Assembly (NCBI RefSeq): GCF_031764535.1
Contig: NZ_CP134499.1
Location: 868,001 to 932,000, forward strand
Reading direction: 5' to 3'
Length of the DNA: 64,000 nt
DNA from: Pseudomonas sp. SG20056
GTDB taxonomy: Bacteria > Pseudomonadota > Gammaproteobacteria > Pseudomonadales > Pseudomonadaceae
Position numbers and translations under genes: made by a program. This document shows, one piece after another, positions 52,427 through 61,106 of this stretch (its first letter is position 1; each line of letters opens with the position of its first letter). The notes under the pieces are model-generated. The model saw only the letters and a list, made by a program, of their open reading frames with translations, had not been told where the DNA came from and made no database searches.

Positions 52427-53008
52427 TTAGCTGGTTTGCGCGTCTTTGCGGCATTGCGCCTGCAGGGCGGCCCAGCCTTCTGCGCCGAGGTCTTCCAGGG
52501 TCTGGATATTGGCCTCGAAGATCGCCTCCGGGTCGGGGAAGGCGGCTACGGCGCGATCGATGCTGGCTTCACGGAGGATATGCAGGGTCGGGTAGGGCGA
52601 GCGGTTGGTGGCGTTGCTGACATCATTGACGCTGGTGTCAGCAAACTGGAACTGCGGGTGGAAGCTGGCCACTTGCAGAGTCCCGGCATAGCCGAGATCG
52701 TCGAGGGCGTCATCGGCCACGGCGAGAAAGTCGTTGAAGTCGAGAAAGTCGTTGAGCGCGGCGGGGTGGATCAGCAGGGTGGTGTCGGTTTCGCTGGGCT
52801 CGCAGTTGGCCAGGTGGTGCAGCTCATCAATCAGCATGGCGAGCAGTTCCTCCGGCTCGGCGCTGGCACACACCACATAGCGCACTTGTCCTTTGACCTG
52901 CACGGCCTTGGCGAACGGACAGAGGTTCAGGCCGATCACGGCGCGATCAACCCAGGCGCGGGTTTCAGCAATGGCGTGGGCGGCGCTTGGGGCGGCGGTG
53001 CTGGGCAT
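52427..53008 (-). CDS. DUF1415 family protein
   Basis: A 193-residue cytoplasmic protein of the DUF1415 family. Typical segments are TRAWVDRAVIGLNLCPFAKAV, QVRYVVC, ETDTTLLIHP, DFNDFLAVADDALDDLGYAGTLQVASFHPQFQFA and NATNRSPYPTLHILREASIDRAV. Its role is unknown. A GAGTATT-like leader gives only a weak ribosome site before ATG 53008; the frame upstream shows no conserved sequence. The gene is followed only by non-coding DNA and lies 72 nt after the endonuclease gene on the same strand. Confidence 0.88.
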   Translation of the reverse strand: MPSTAAPSAAHAIAETRAWVDRAVIGLNLCPFAKAVQVKGQVRYVVCASAEPEELLAMLIDELHHLANCEPSETDTTLLIHPAALNDFLDFNDFLAVADDALDDLGYAGTLQVASFHPQFQFADTSVNDVSNATNRSPYPTLHILREASIDRAVAAFPDPEAIFEANIQTLEDLGAEGWAALQAQCRKDAQTS

Positions 53009-53080
53009 AGGGCAATACTCGGGCTGGCGTGGTGTGAAGTTTAGCGTCAATAACTGCGCGCAGGCTCTTGGGATTGAGGT

Positions 53081-53806
53081 TTAACCACTGTTGCGTTGCG
53101 GGTTGCCGGCGCGGCGTAGCGGGTTGCAACGGCCAATATCGATGGCGCCGACATAGGGGTTGCCGTGGCCCATTACGCAGCCGACCTGCTGATTGCGCCA
53201 GCGCTCCCACTCGCTGATCGGGTATTGGCGGCTCCAGGCTTCGTAGGTGCGCCGGTCGAGTTTGGACAAGCGCAGCTGATAACGCTCGGCCATATACAGA
53301 TAGATGCGCGCCGCTGCTCCGCGCGCATGGGGCGGCGGCATGGCGGTTTTCGCCTTGAAGTTGACCACCATCGGACAGCTTCCGTACTGCGTGGGTTTGT
53401 CGCTGAGCATGCCGAGGGCGTAGTTGGAGCGGTCACCATTCACCTCACCGATGCTCGGCACCAGGTTATGCAGGTCAGCTTCGGCGGCTTTGAACGTGGC
53501 GTCTGTGCGGGTGCAGTTCTTGCGGCCGCCGTTCTGCCAGCACAGACGCTGATGGCCGATTACCCAGGCTGGCACCACATGTTCCCATTCAAGGCGCTGG
53601 GCACGGCGCAGTTGTTTGCGCGGGCTGTAGCCGCAGCTGCCGAGGTCGACCCGGTTTCCGTTGTAGGCACATTGGCAATAGAAGGTGTTTGGGCGTTCGG
53701 CATACAGCCGCCAGGCAATTTTTTTCGCGGCGTTGAAGGTTTTCGGAGCGTCAGCGAAGGCGGGCAGGGTAACTAGCAGGCAAAGCAGGACAAGCAGACG
53801 CAGCAT
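53081..53806 (-). CDS. Endonuclease I (EndA/Dns family), exported
   Basis: A 241-residue periplasmic or secreted nuclease. The signal peptide MLRLLVLLCLLVTLPAFA is followed by the endonuclease I domain: TFYCQCAYNGNRVDLGSCGYSPRK, the catalytic LEWEHVVPAWVIG (His of the beta-beta-alpha-metal site), DLHNLVPSIGEVNGDRSNY (Asn ligand) and ARIYLYMAERY. Four Cys pairs likely form disulphides, as in Vvn and Dns. It degrades DNA outside the cytoplasm for nutrient use or to limit uptake. The start at 53806 opens the signal peptide. Confidence 0.92.
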   Translation of the reverse strand: MLRLLVLLCLLVTLPAFADAPKTFNAAKKIAWRLYAERPNTFYCQCAYNGNRVDLGSCGYSPRKQLRRAQRLEWEHVVPAWVIGHQRLCWQNGGRKNCTRTDATFKAAEADLHNLVPSIGEVNGDRSNYALGMLSDKPTQYGSCPMVVNFKAKTAMPPPHARGAAARIYLYMAERYQLRLSKLDRRTYEAWSRQYPISEWERWRNQQVGCVMGHGNPYVGAIDIGRCNPLRRAGNPQRNSG

Positions 53807-54123
53807 GGGGCACTCGGCAGCCAAAAAGCTGCGGATCATACCGCTTAAAGCGCTCTGCGACGGGCCTTTTGACAATGCATTGATAAGTGGTTGGAAATCT
53901 TTTGCGCCTCAGACGGTCTGTTGGCAGTCCACCTGAGCTTATGCAGCTAGGTGCTTGATTGTGCTGAAAGTCATGTATTCAGGGAGGAAAACTGGCCAAT
54001 CTGGATTTTGTTGCTAGCGTTACCCCATCACACCGCAGCGGACGACCTCCTCTGATGAGTACTGTGCAGCGTTGGCAATGGCTAAGAAATGGGCCCGTCT
54101 GGTCGGACGGCAATGCTGTGGCA
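53807..54123. other. 317-nt gene-free region
   Basis: Divergent region between the endonuclease gene and the next lipoprotein gene. It contains GGGAGGAAAAC near 53981 with no start codon in reach, and AT-rich patches that could serve as promoters in both directions. Nothing specific was recognised. Confidence 0.4.
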
Positions 54124-54834
54124 ATGCGCCTGTCGTTGCTGGTTGTGCTGTTGCTGGCGGTCAGTGGGTGCTCAACCCGGCAGGACCATCAAACCATTGT
54201 CAGCAACCGCAGTCCGATCAAACCCACCGAGTTCTTCCAGAGCCATGCTGACCGTATGGCTACCCTGGGCATGCGCAACAATCTCAACAGCCTCTACCGT
54301 TTGATGGACAAGTTGTACCTGCGCAATCCGCGTGAGTGGCGTAAAACCGGTTTGGCTGATGTGGAGTCCGCCAAGCGCGCGGTACACCGTGCTATCGAGC
54401 TGGACCAACCATTGCCGCAGCTGGGCGGGCGTACCGATGTGGCGGCGCTGAGTTATGCCCTGAGCGCCGAGTACCAGGGCGATCGCGTGGGAGCGTTTAT
54501 CTATTCGTTGGCGAGCATGCTGATCACTGCCCACGGCGGGCGCACCGAGTACTACCTGAGCGACACGCTGGACCCGCAGTTTATCCATAACGCCGCGCGT
54601 AATTTCGAGAAGGCCAGTTGGATGCTCGCCCAGCGTACGGATGCCGGCGGCAAACCCTGGCTATTGTCCAACGAGATTTCTGCCGAGGGGCATAACCTCA
54701 GCTATGCCGTGGAGTTCGGCAAGATAGTCGCACGTCTGGATCTGCTCACCGATGTGCTGGATGAGCGCTATCGGCGCATGGGCGTGAGCTATGCCCAGGG
54801 GTTGCTATTTATGAACTTCCTACCGGTGCAGTAA
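54124..54834 (+). CDS. Lipoprotein of unknown function
   Basis: A 236-residue lipoprotein: MRLSLLVVLLLAVSGCSTRQ carries a good lipobox (VSGC). The mature part is helical with DRMATLGMRNNLNSLYRLMDKLYLRNPREWRK, LADVESAKRAVHRAIE and LPQLGGRTDVAALSYALSAEYQGDRVGAFIYSLASMLITAHGGRTEYYLSDTLDPQFIHNAARNFEKA, a regular pattern also found in hypothetical Pseudomonas lipoproteins. I do not know its function. The start is set by the lipobox; an ATG 23 codons upstream (54055) has a similar-quality leader and remains possible. Confidence 0.75.
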   Translation: MRLSLLVVLLLAVSGCSTRQDHQTIVSNRSPIKPTEFFQSHADRMATLGMRNNLNSLYRLMDKLYLRNPREWRKTGLADVESAKRAVHRAIELDQPLPQLGGRTDVAALSYALSAEYQGDRVGAFIYSLASMLITAHGGRTEYYLSDTLDPQFIHNAARNFEKASWMLAQRTDAGGKPWLLSNEISAEGHNLSYAVEFGKIVARLDLLTDVLDERYRRMGVSYAQGLLFMNFLPVQ

Positions 54835-54840
54835 GGCCGT

Positions 54841-55035
54841 TCAATAGCCTTCTTCCAAGCGTTTATTGCTCTGCGCATTGGCCGCTTCGATCTGCTGTTT
54901 CAGCTGCTCGGTCTGCTGCTGCAATTGTGCCGCCTGCTCTGCTTGCAGGCTGGCGGTGGCCGCCGTTTCACCGAGGCCGCAGCCGCTCAGGGCTAAGGTG
55001 GTTGATAGCAGTAATAACGAAAGGGCGACGCGCAT
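54841..55035 (-). CDS. Small lipoprotein with coiled coil
   Basis: A 64-residue lipoprotein: MRVALSLLLLSTTLALSGCGLGE (lipobox LSGC), then a Gln/Ala-rich coiled coil (QAEQAAQLQQQTEQLKQQIEAANAQ) and the C-terminal EEGY. Size and shape recall Lpp/OprI-type anchors but the terminal Lys used to bind peptidoglycan is missing. GGAGCC lies before the ATG. It follows the solute-binding gene by 34 nt on the same strand and may share its transcript. Confidence 0.82.
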   Translation of the reverse strand: MRVALSLLLLSTTLALSGCGLGETAATASLQAEQAAQLQQQTEQLKQQIEAANAQSNKRLEEGY

Positions 55036-55069
55036 GGTGGCTCCTGGGCAAATAGATAAAAGACGCGGC

Positions 55070-55792
55070 TTAGTGCCAGCGCTTGTAAATGCTATCCAAG
55101 GTGCCAGCCTGTCTTAAACGCTCCAGCGCTGCCGAGAACTGTTTGGCACGGACGCTATCACCCTTGGCGAAGGCCACATAACGCGGCATTTCCACCAGCG
55201 GTTTGGGCAGGATGTGTATGTTCTCTTCCGCACGTTGCTCGCGTACGAAGTACATCAACTGCACCCGGTCGCCGACTATCACATCAATGCGTCCGGCCAG
55301 CAGCATCGACACCAGCTGACGTGGGTTCTGTGCACTGGTGTCGCGTGATAGTTCAGCTTTGTCAAAGTCCGACTGGTAGGCATAGCCGCGTACCTGGCCA
55401 ATGATGTAAGGCGACAGATCCTCGAGTTGGGTCCAGTCGCTGAGGGTGGTTTTGCGCGAGGTCATAAATACTGTGGAACCGGTGCGAATCGGCCCGACCA
55501 ACTCGTACTGCTGCATGCGCTCAGGGGTGCCTGCGAACTGAAAGGCCATGGCCACTTCGCTGCGGTCGATCATGCGTTTGACCCGCTCCCAGGGATATAG
55601 GCGCAGGCTGTAGGCGATCTTGGCCTCTTGCATAACGGCCTCCACCAACTCGACATCCAGCCCGCGCGGCTGGTCGTCCTCAATGGTGACAAAGCTGTAA
55701 GGCGCAAATTGCTCATCGCCCACCACTTTCCATGGTTCGGCCTGCACAGCCCAGGGCAGTAGCAGCGTCAGGCATAGCGCAACAATACGCAT
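55070..55792 (-). CDS. Periplasmic solute-binding protein, amino-acid type (SBP_bac_3)
   Basis: A 240-residue exported protein with signal peptide MRIVALCLTLLLPWAVQA and a family-3 binding fold: VVGDEQFAPYSFVTIEDDQPRGLDVELVEAVMQEA, LYPWERVKRMIDRSEVAMAFQFAGTPERM and GQVRGYAYQSDFDKA. No permease or ATPase is adjacent. Orphan proteins of this kind in Pseudomonas can serve as ligand-sensing partners. It lies just after the CheC gene (119-nt gap, same strand), so a sensory role with the operon upstream is conceivable. Start 55792 has AGGACC upstream. Confidence 0.87.
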   Translation of the reverse strand: MRIVALCLTLLLPWAVQAEPWKVVGDEQFAPYSFVTIEDDQPRGLDVELVEAVMQEAKIAYSLRLYPWERVKRMIDRSEVAMAFQFAGTPERMQQYELVGPIRTGSTVFMTSRKTTLSDWTQLEDLSPYIIGQVRGYAYQSDFDKAELSRDTSAQNPRQLVSMLLAGRIDVIVGDRVQLMYFVREQRAEENIHILPKPLVEMPRYVAFAKGDSVRAKQFSAALERLRQAGTLDSIYKRWH

Positions 55793-55911
55793 AAGGTCCT
55801 CCAGGCGGGCGCCTTGAACGAGCGACGTGCTCTGTATTGATGCTAGCCAATTACACGGCAGACGTTGCTGGCGATGGGCTGCTTTAAGCGTCTTTATGTA
55901 ACCGTCTGCTG

Positions 55912-56514
55912 TTAACCAAGCGTGGCAATAAAGCGGTTGACCGCTTGTAACAGGTCTTCGTAGGAGGTCGAGTTCATTACGAAGACCACGAAGCCTTCGA
56001 TGTCCTGTTTTTTCAGCTCGAAGCGGATATGGATCAGCATCACCACATGGTTCTGCACGCGGGTGCCGAGCACTTTGCGGGTGTCGCCGGAGTCGACCGA
56101 GGGCATGCTGCATTCAAATGGCGTGCTGGTCATTTCCGCCAACGAGGCCAGGCAGGCGTTGAGCACGACGTTGCCGACTTCCAGCAGGGCGTCGCGCTGG
56201 ATCTGTAGCAGTTCGGTGCCGGGCGGTACGTCGCCGATCAGCATCTTGACCATCTCCAGGCTCTTGTCCTCGGGGAAGATCAGCAGCGCGTTGCCGGAGA
56301 ACATGCCCTGGAATGGTTGACGGATGCAGTACATCGAAGCGCTTTTCTTGCCGAGGTGTTCGGTCACTTCGCTGACCGTGACAAAGTGCAACTCCGGCAC
56401 GCACAGCAGCACTTCATCCTGGAGCATTTCGCTCATGGCAGCTGCCGCGCGACCTATGCCGATGTTGAACATCTCGCAGAGCACATCCGTTTGCAGGCTT
56501 GATAGTTTGAGCAT
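55912..56514 (-). CDS. CheC-like chemotaxis phosphatase
   Basis: A 200-residue CheC/CheX/FliY-family protein. The N-terminal LQTDVLCEMFNIGIGRAAAAMSEML and the central IQRDALLEVGNVVLNACLASLAEM carry the two E-x2-N-type helices that act on phospho-CheY (Glu/Asn in CEMFN and LEVGN). It begins 1 nt after the stop of the receiver gene, so the pair is co-translated; the partner is thus probably that receiver rather than flagellar CheY. Such CheC-receiver pairs are found outside chemotaxis gene sets. Confidence 0.9.
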   Translation of the reverse strand: MLKLSSLQTDVLCEMFNIGIGRAAAAMSEMLQDEVLLCVPELHFVTVSEVTEHLGKKSASMYCIRQPFQGMFSGNALLIFPEDKSLEMVKMLIGDVPPGTELLQIQRDALLEVGNVVLNACLASLAEMTSTPFECSMPSVDSGDTRKVLGTRVQNHVVMLIHIRFELKKQDIEGFVVFVMNSTSYEDLLQAVNRFIATLG

Positions 56515-56515
56515 G

Positions 56516-56878
56516 TCACTGTCCCAGCGCTTGCAAGAGCGCTGGCCCCTTGTCGGCAGTTATCGGTTTGGCCAGAAAGGTTAGGCCAAGGGCTTGGATC
56601 TGCTCCTGGATGGCCGACTGGATGTTGGCTGTGAGCATGACAATTTTGATGCCGGGGTGCTCCTGGCGAATCACTGTTGCGGCTTCCAGGCCGCTGATTC
56701 CGGGCATATTCAGGTCCATGCTGATCAGGTCGATGGGGTGTTGACGGCAGGTATCGATAGCCGCCTGACCGCTGGCGGCTTCAAACACGGTCCAGCTGGG
56801 TTGCAGGTTGGCGAGGATGCTCTTGGTCATCATGCGCGAGACCATGCTGTCATCGACGATAAGAAAGTTCTTTGCCAT
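56516..56878 (-). CDS. Single-domain response regulator (CheY-like)
   Basis: A 120-residue stand-alone receiver: NFLIVDDSMVSRMMTKSIL (acidic pair), phospho-acceptor Asp in LISMDLNMPGISG (about 53-55), the Thr/Ser switch in VMLTAN and the Lys in FLAKPIT. The next gene, CheC, is 1 nt away, and the diguanylate cyclase stops 7 nt before it. It probably relays phosphate within this small system; no histidine kinase is adjacent. Confidence 0.93.
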   Translation of the reverse strand: MAKNFLIVDDSMVSRMMTKSILANLQPSWTVFEAASGQAAIDTCRQHPIDLISMDLNMPGISGLEAATVIRQEHPGIKIVMLTANIQSAIQEQIQALGLTFLAKPITADKGPALLQALGQ

Positions 56879-56885
56879 AGCGGTA

Positions 56886-58478
56886 TCAAATCTCCACGCG
56901 ATTGCGGCCAGTGGTTTTGGCCTTATAAAGCGCCTTATCAGCCGTTATCAACATCTGCTCCAGGGTCGCGTTCTGTTGCGGGTTGAATACGGCCGCACCG
57001 ATTGAAATGGTCATATGCAGATCGTCGCTGGCGCTGTTTATCGGGGTGGCTGCGACGGCCTGGCGCAGCCGCTCGGCGCTTTCCAGAGCCTGTTGCCGGT
57101 CGGTGTGCGGCAACAGCACAGCAAACTCTTCGCCGCCCATGCGGCCAATGATATCGGCATCGCGCAGGGTATCGCGCAAGGTCTGGCTAAGGCTGCAGAT
57201 GGCTGCATCGCCAACCGCGTGGCCGTAGGTATCGTTGATCCGCTTGAAGTGGTCGATATCGATCATCAGTACGCTGCACGGATGTGCGTAGCGTTTGCAG
57301 CCATCCAGTACCTGCTCGCCGAGTTTGTAGAACGCGCGCCGGTTGTACAGCTTGGTCAGTGAGTCGGTATTGGCCTGGGTTTCCAGCAGGTTGAGCAGGT
57401 TGCGATGTTCGCTGACATCAAAGCCCCAGAGCAGGTGAGCGAGTTTTCCTTCGATCTCCACCAGTTTGGCCGACAGTGAGCTCCAGTAAGGCTTGTGCGG
57501 CATGACCTGGGCTTCCCAGTTGTCGACGCGACCGTATTGATCAAGCTCGTCGATAAACGCCTCACCTTGCTCTGGGGCGACCAGCAGGCTTTTCAGGAAC
57601 AGCTGCGGTGGCGGCGAACTGAGCTCCAGCTTGTCGAGCAGCGTCTTGTTGATAAACAGCACATCGCCGGACTCGGCATTCACCAGTGCCGCCTCACTGG
57701 GGCTGGCGTCGAGAATAAACATCAGCAACGCCTTGCTCTCGGCCAGCTGGCGGGTGCGGCGGTTGACGCGCGTTTCCAGGCGCTTGTTCAGCGATTCGAG
57801 GTGGCTGGACAGGCGCTTCATGATTTGCCGGTCCCAGATCAGCTTGATTACCAGGAGGGTGATGCCGACCAGCAGGGCCACCAGAATCCAGGCGAGTAGA
57901 GCGAACTGTTGGTAGTGGCTGATGCGTATATTGTCCTGCGCGATCGAGCTGGCGATATGTACCGCGAGCACCACGTGGCGAAGGCCTTCTGAGAGTTCGT
58001 CGACCTGGGTCGCGATCTCCTGGGTAACCTGGCTTGGATCGGCGCTATTAGCCAGGCGATAACTCCAGGACTCAGTACGTTCGCTGAGCTTTTCCAAGGT
58101 CTGCAAGGCATTGGGCAAGGTCGGCAGGATCGATTTTGAAACTCTTGGGGCGAACTCGGCGGGCTCAAGAAGGCTGCTCAGTACTTCCAGGCGTACGCTC
58201 AGCTCATCGTGATCGGCCTGTGGAGGGTTTGCCGCAGCTGCGCGGGCCACGCGGCCAAGGTTGTGCAGTTCCAGCGCGGTATTGGTGACATACCAGAGCT
58301 CATTGTTCTGGTGCGGTTTGGCGAGGGCATGCATTTCCAGCTGGGTTATGCGCAATGCAAAGAGTGTGGTTGCGGCCATCAGAATAACGGCCAACAGCAA
58401 CATTTCAGTCAACCAACTGTCACGGGCTGGTCGTTTGAATAATCTGTTCAGAAAGAACTTATTCAATATGGATTTCAT
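56886..58478 (-). CDS. Membrane diguanylate cyclase (GGDEF)
   Basis: A 530-residue enzyme making c-di-GMP. Order: TM1 (about 25-45), a periplasmic helical domain (about 46-188), TM2 (about 190-212, LAWILVALLVGITLLVIKLIW), a coiled coil (about 215-245), a PAS-like domain (about 250-360) and GGDEF (about 365-530) with the active GGEEF motif and the inhibitory RxxD site (RDAD) five residues before it. The catalytic site looks competent and feedback-inhibited. Its start overlaps the end of the periplasmic molybdopterin-fold gene by 20 nt, suggesting that protein feeds its sensor domain. Confidence 0.93.
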   Translation of the reverse strand: MKSILNKFFLNRLFKRPARDSWLTEMLLLAVILMAATTLFALRITQLEMHALAKPHQNNELWYVTNTALELHNLGRVARAAAANPPQADHDELSVRLEVLSSLLEPAEFAPRVSKSILPTLPNALQTLEKLSERTESWSYRLANSADPSQVTQEIATQVDELSEGLRHVVLAVHIASSIAQDNIRISHYQQFALLAWILVALLVGITLLVIKLIWDRQIMKRLSSHLESLNKRLETRVNRRTRQLAESKALLMFILDASPSEAALVNAESGDVLFINKTLLDKLELSSPPPQLFLKSLLVAPEQGEAFIDELDQYGRVDNWEAQVMPHKPYWSSLSAKLVEIEGKLAHLLWGFDVSEHRNLLNLLETQANTDSLTKLYNRRAFYKLGEQVLDGCKRYAHPCSVLMIDIDHFKRINDTYGHAVGDAAICSLSQTLRDTLRDADIIGRMGGEEFAVLLPHTDRQQALESAERLRQAVAATPINSASDDLHMTISIGAAVFNPQQNATLEQMLITADKALYKAKTTGRNRVEI

Positions 58479-58989
58479 TGATCTGCCAGACTGATCTGTT
58501 TATATAAATTTGCTGATTAAGTTTCTTAAATTTATTGAATGGGTAGATCAGGATAAATGGTCCCTTATCGCGAATGGTCAGGTTTTGTCCATCGCGCCGG
58601 TAGGCCAGAACGGGATTGAATTGTTCGATATCACTCATTGGGAGTGTTGCGTAATAGCCGTTGAGGGCTTGTATGCGCACGGCCTGAGCGCTGTTGCCGC
58701 TTAGTTTGAGCAGGTCCTGCAGGCTGATGCCTTGCCAGCTGTGGGTGCCCTGAATGCCCAGCGATTCCGGCAGCTGCAGGGTCAGACTGCTCTGCGGCAG
58801 GGCATCGAGGTTTTCCAGATTCAGGCGAGTGGTATTGGCTGCGCCTTGAGTGTCGACCCAGTGCAGCGTCAGCAGTGTTTTGCTGCGAACGGGTAATGGA
58901 GTTTGTGTGGCGCTGGCTGCCATTGAATAGAGCAGAGATAGAATGGTGATAATTCCGATATGTCTAGTTATAAATCGGCTCTTCATCAT
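58459..58989 (-). CDS. Exported molybdopterin-oxidoreductase-fold protein
   Basis: A 176-residue exported protein: signal peptide about 1-27 (ends ASA), then a small Oxidored_molyb-like domain (LTLHWVDTQGAANTTRLNLENLDALPQSSL, GTHSWQGISLQDLLKLSGNSAQAVRIQALNGYYATLPMSDIEQFNPVLAYRRDGQNLTIRDKGPFILIYPF). The cofactor-coordinating Cys of sulphite-oxidase-type enzymes is absent (TGT/THSW in its place), so it is unlikely to bind molybdenum cofactor. Overlap with the cyclase gene by 20 nt indicates cotranslation and a sensory-partner role. AT-rich leader upstream. Confidence 0.8.
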   Translation of the reverse strand: MMKSRFITRHIGIITILSLLYSMAASATQTPLPVRSKTLLTLHWVDTQGAANTTRLNLENLDALPQSSLTLQLPESLGIQGTHSWQGISLQDLLKLSGNSAQAVRIQALNGYYATLPMSDIEQFNPVLAYRRDGQNLTIRDKGPFILIYPFNKFKKLNQQIYINRSVWQINEIHIE

Positions 58990-59225
58990 TGTTTGATCTA
59001 CCTTGGGGTGGCGCCAATATTTATATGTCCAGCGGTATTCTTTTGTTTTCTTATATTTGATTTATACGGTGTGCCAGTGTGTCGCCCTGCGTCTAGGCAG
59101 TTAGCGATCAGCCATTGTAGCCAGAAGGTTAGCCCAGGATTGCAAAGCAGGTAGTTCGACTAGATTGTCAGTAATTTCGGGTAGCGCGTTGCTAGGTAGT
59201 TTTACGGGGTGGCGTACGCGGCGCA

Positions 59226-59257
59226 TAAAAAAGCCCCGGCAGATGCCGGGGCTTTTG
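59226..59257 (-). terminator. Intrinsic terminator after phnA
   Basis: A perfect stem, AAGCCCCGGC with its complement, has a 4-nt loop, flanked by A-run and T-run; it can act in both directions. It lies 17 nt past the phnA stop on the minus strand. The remaining 230 nt to the molybdopterin-fold gene show only an AT-rich, promoter-like patch. Confidence 0.92.
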
Positions 59258-59273
59258 GTTGGCGGGTGCTGCC

Positions 59274-59615
59274 TCAGACTTTGCGCACGAACTCGGATTT
59301 CAGCTTCATCGCGCCAATGCCGTCGATCTTGCAGTCGATGTCGTGGTCTCCGTCGCACAGGCGGATACCTTTGACCTTGGTACCGACTTTGACCACCAGG
59401 GATGAACCTTTGACTTTCAGGTCTTTGATCACGGTGATCGTGTCGCCGTCCTGCAGCACGTTACCCACTGAGTCCTTGATCACCTTGGCGTCATCTGCCG
59501 CGTCACTTGCGCCAGTGGCCGACCATTCGTGGGCGCACTCCGGGCATACCAGCTGGGCGCCGTCTTCGTAGGTGTACTCGGAATTGCATTTGGGGCAGGG
59601 CGGCAACGTGCTCAC
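59274..59615 (-). CDS. yjdM: Zinc-ribbon protein PhnA/YjdM
   Basis: A 113-residue cytoplasmic protein with an N-terminal zinc ribbon ([27 protein letters not shown], four Cys) and the C-terminal domain ([58 protein letters not shown]), nearly the same as E. coli YjdM (111 residues). Despite the old name PhnA it is not phosphonoacetate hydrolase; its role is not settled. GTG 59615 is the chosen start because it aligns with the E. coli start and AAGGAC lies upstream; a longer frame overlaps the LEA-type gene. Confidence 0.93.
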   Translation of the reverse strand: MSTLPPCPKCNSEYTYEDGAQLVCPECAHEWSATGASDAADDAKVIKDSVGNVLQDGDTITVIKDLKVKGSSLVVKVGTKVKGIRLCDGDHDIDCKIDGIGAMKLKSEFVRKV

Positions 59616-59665
59616 GGCGGGTCCTTGATAGGTCGATAGGAAAAGGCCGCATATTGTATAGGGTT

Positions 59666-60160
59666 TTATGGTGTCGCGCCCGGCGCTGGCGGTTGTGGCC
59701 AATTCAGCGTGCCGCGGTCATTAAAGCGCCAGGTGCCGAACAGGCCATTGGCCAGTTTGCCACGCAGCTCATAGGGCAGCCCCTGGCCGTCCTGATAGCC
59801 GGCCATGCCCCAGGCCTGGCGCAGTGCGGCGTAGGCGGAAAGGCTGACCTGAATGCGCAGAATGCTTTCGCCATAACGGGGGACTTGCCCGCGTTGGTCA
59901 CTGACGCCACTGAGCAGCGGGTGCTGATTGACCTGCAGCTCAAGGTCCACACCGTCGAAATCGATGGGCTGGTCATTGGGGTTCTGTATCCGCAGTTTGA
60001 TTGCGAAGCGTGCTTCCAGGCCTTCACCGGGCAGCGGCTCGATACCGACCAGTTCGATGCGCAATGGGTCGCGCGTGGCCAGGGTGCTGCACGCAGCCAG
60101 GGTGAGCAGCAGGCTGACAAGCAGGGCGCGGACGAATGTGTGGTGAAGGGCGTTGGGCAT
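59666..60160 (-). CDS. LEA-type 2 (water-stress/hypersensitive-response fold) lipoprotein
   Basis: A 164-residue lipoprotein with signal [15 protein letters not shown] (lipobox LAAC), then an LEA_2 immunoglobulin-like domain ([54 protein letters not shown] and LPYELRGKL). Similar Pseudomonas lipoproteins are predicted to help envelope stability. Start 60160 precedes the signal. It lies 50 nt upstream of phnA on the same strand, so cotranscription is possible. Confidence 0.85.
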   Translation of the reverse strand: MPNALHHTFVRALLVSLLLTLAACSTLATRDPLRIELVGIEPLPGEGLEARFAIKLRIQNPNDQPIDFDGVDLELQVNQHPLLSGVSDQRGQVPRYGESILRIQVSLSAYAALRQAWGMAGYQDGQGLPYELRGKLANGLFGTWRFNDRGTLNWPQPPAPGATP

Positions 60161-60311
60161 GCTGGGTATCCACTGCTGAGTAATCACAGAGTAGAAGACC
60201 CCGAGAGCGCGGCGATTACGCCGCAGCAGGGCAAATTAGCGCGAGCAGGGTTGTTGCAGGAGATGCCCGCCAGCCAGTAATCACAGGTGCTGGCGGGTTT
60301 TCAGCTGATTA

Positions 60312-61106
60312 TCAGAAGTGCGCTTTTACCAGCAGGCTGGCGGTGTTCTGATCGGTCGCGCCGACAAAATTGTCGCTGACAAAACCGCTGTCTTCGATAC
60401 CGTACTTGTCTTTCCAGTAGTCGTATTCGATACCGACATACAGCTGCTTCTCGCCCCAGTTCATGGCCTTGCCCAGGTCGTACTTGATCTGAGGGTTGAA
60501 GTGCAGGTTGGCGTGGTAGCTCTTGTCGTTGTCGACCACCCAATCCATAAAGCCGTCGATGACGATGTCGGATTTACCCACCGGGATGGTGTAGCTCCAC
60601 ACCGGAGTGATCTGCCAGACGTTATCGCCGTCGCGCTTGCCATCGGTCGTGCGGTTGTAGAAGTTCAGCGAGAAGTAGTCGAAGCCGGGAATTGCCAGAT
60701 CAAAGCCTGGGCCGATCAGGTAGGACTCGACATCGTCTTCACCGAATTCATAGGTAGTGGCCAGCAGCACATCCTTGATCGGGCCGAATTCCAGCTTGCT
60801 GTTGAACAGCTTGCCGAACGACAGGCGCGGTGAGAACTCGCCGTAGAAGGTGTGGCCGTCGCCTGCGCCATTGGTGGCGTCGGTGTTGTACTTGATGGTG
60901 TCGACGAAGAAGAACAGGTCGCCGATAGCCCAGCCACTGGCGTGTTCAAAGGTCACGGTCTGCTGGATTTCCGGGTCAATCTTGTAATCCTGGCCATACA
61001 GGTAGGTCAGGCTGTTGTTCTGCCAATGCAGCAGGTCACCCGCGACGGCCTGGCCGCCCGCCAGAAGCCCGCCCGCCAGGACCAGAGAAGAAAGAGTGCG
61101 GTTCAT
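60312..61106 (-). CDS. Tsx-like nucleoside-specific outer-membrane channel
   Basis: A 264-residue outer-membrane channel of the Tsx/nucleoside-specific family: signal peptide MNRTLSSLVLAGGLLAGGQAVA, then LHWQNNSLTYLYGQDYKIDPEIQQTVTFEHASGWAIGDLFFFVDTIKY, the conserved N-terminal signature, GEFSPRLSFGK and the C-terminal strand ASLLVKAHF. It passes nucleosides or small sugars across the outer membrane and could feed the purine importer at 28-32 kb. Start 61106 opens the signal peptide. Confidence 0.9.
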   Translation of the reverse strand: MNRTLSSLVLAGGLLAGGQAVAGDLLHWQNNSLTYLYGQDYKIDPEIQQTVTFEHASGWAIGDLFFFVDTIKYNTDATNGAGDGHTFYGEFSPRLSFGKLFNSKLEFGPIKDVLLATTYEFGEDDVESYLIGPGFDLAIPGFDYFSLNFYNRTTDGKRDGDNVWQITPVWSYTIPVGKSDIVIDGFMDWVVDNDKSYHANLHFNPQIKYDLGKAMNWGEKQLYVGIEYDYWKDKYGIEDSGFVSDNFVGATDQNTASLLVKAHF

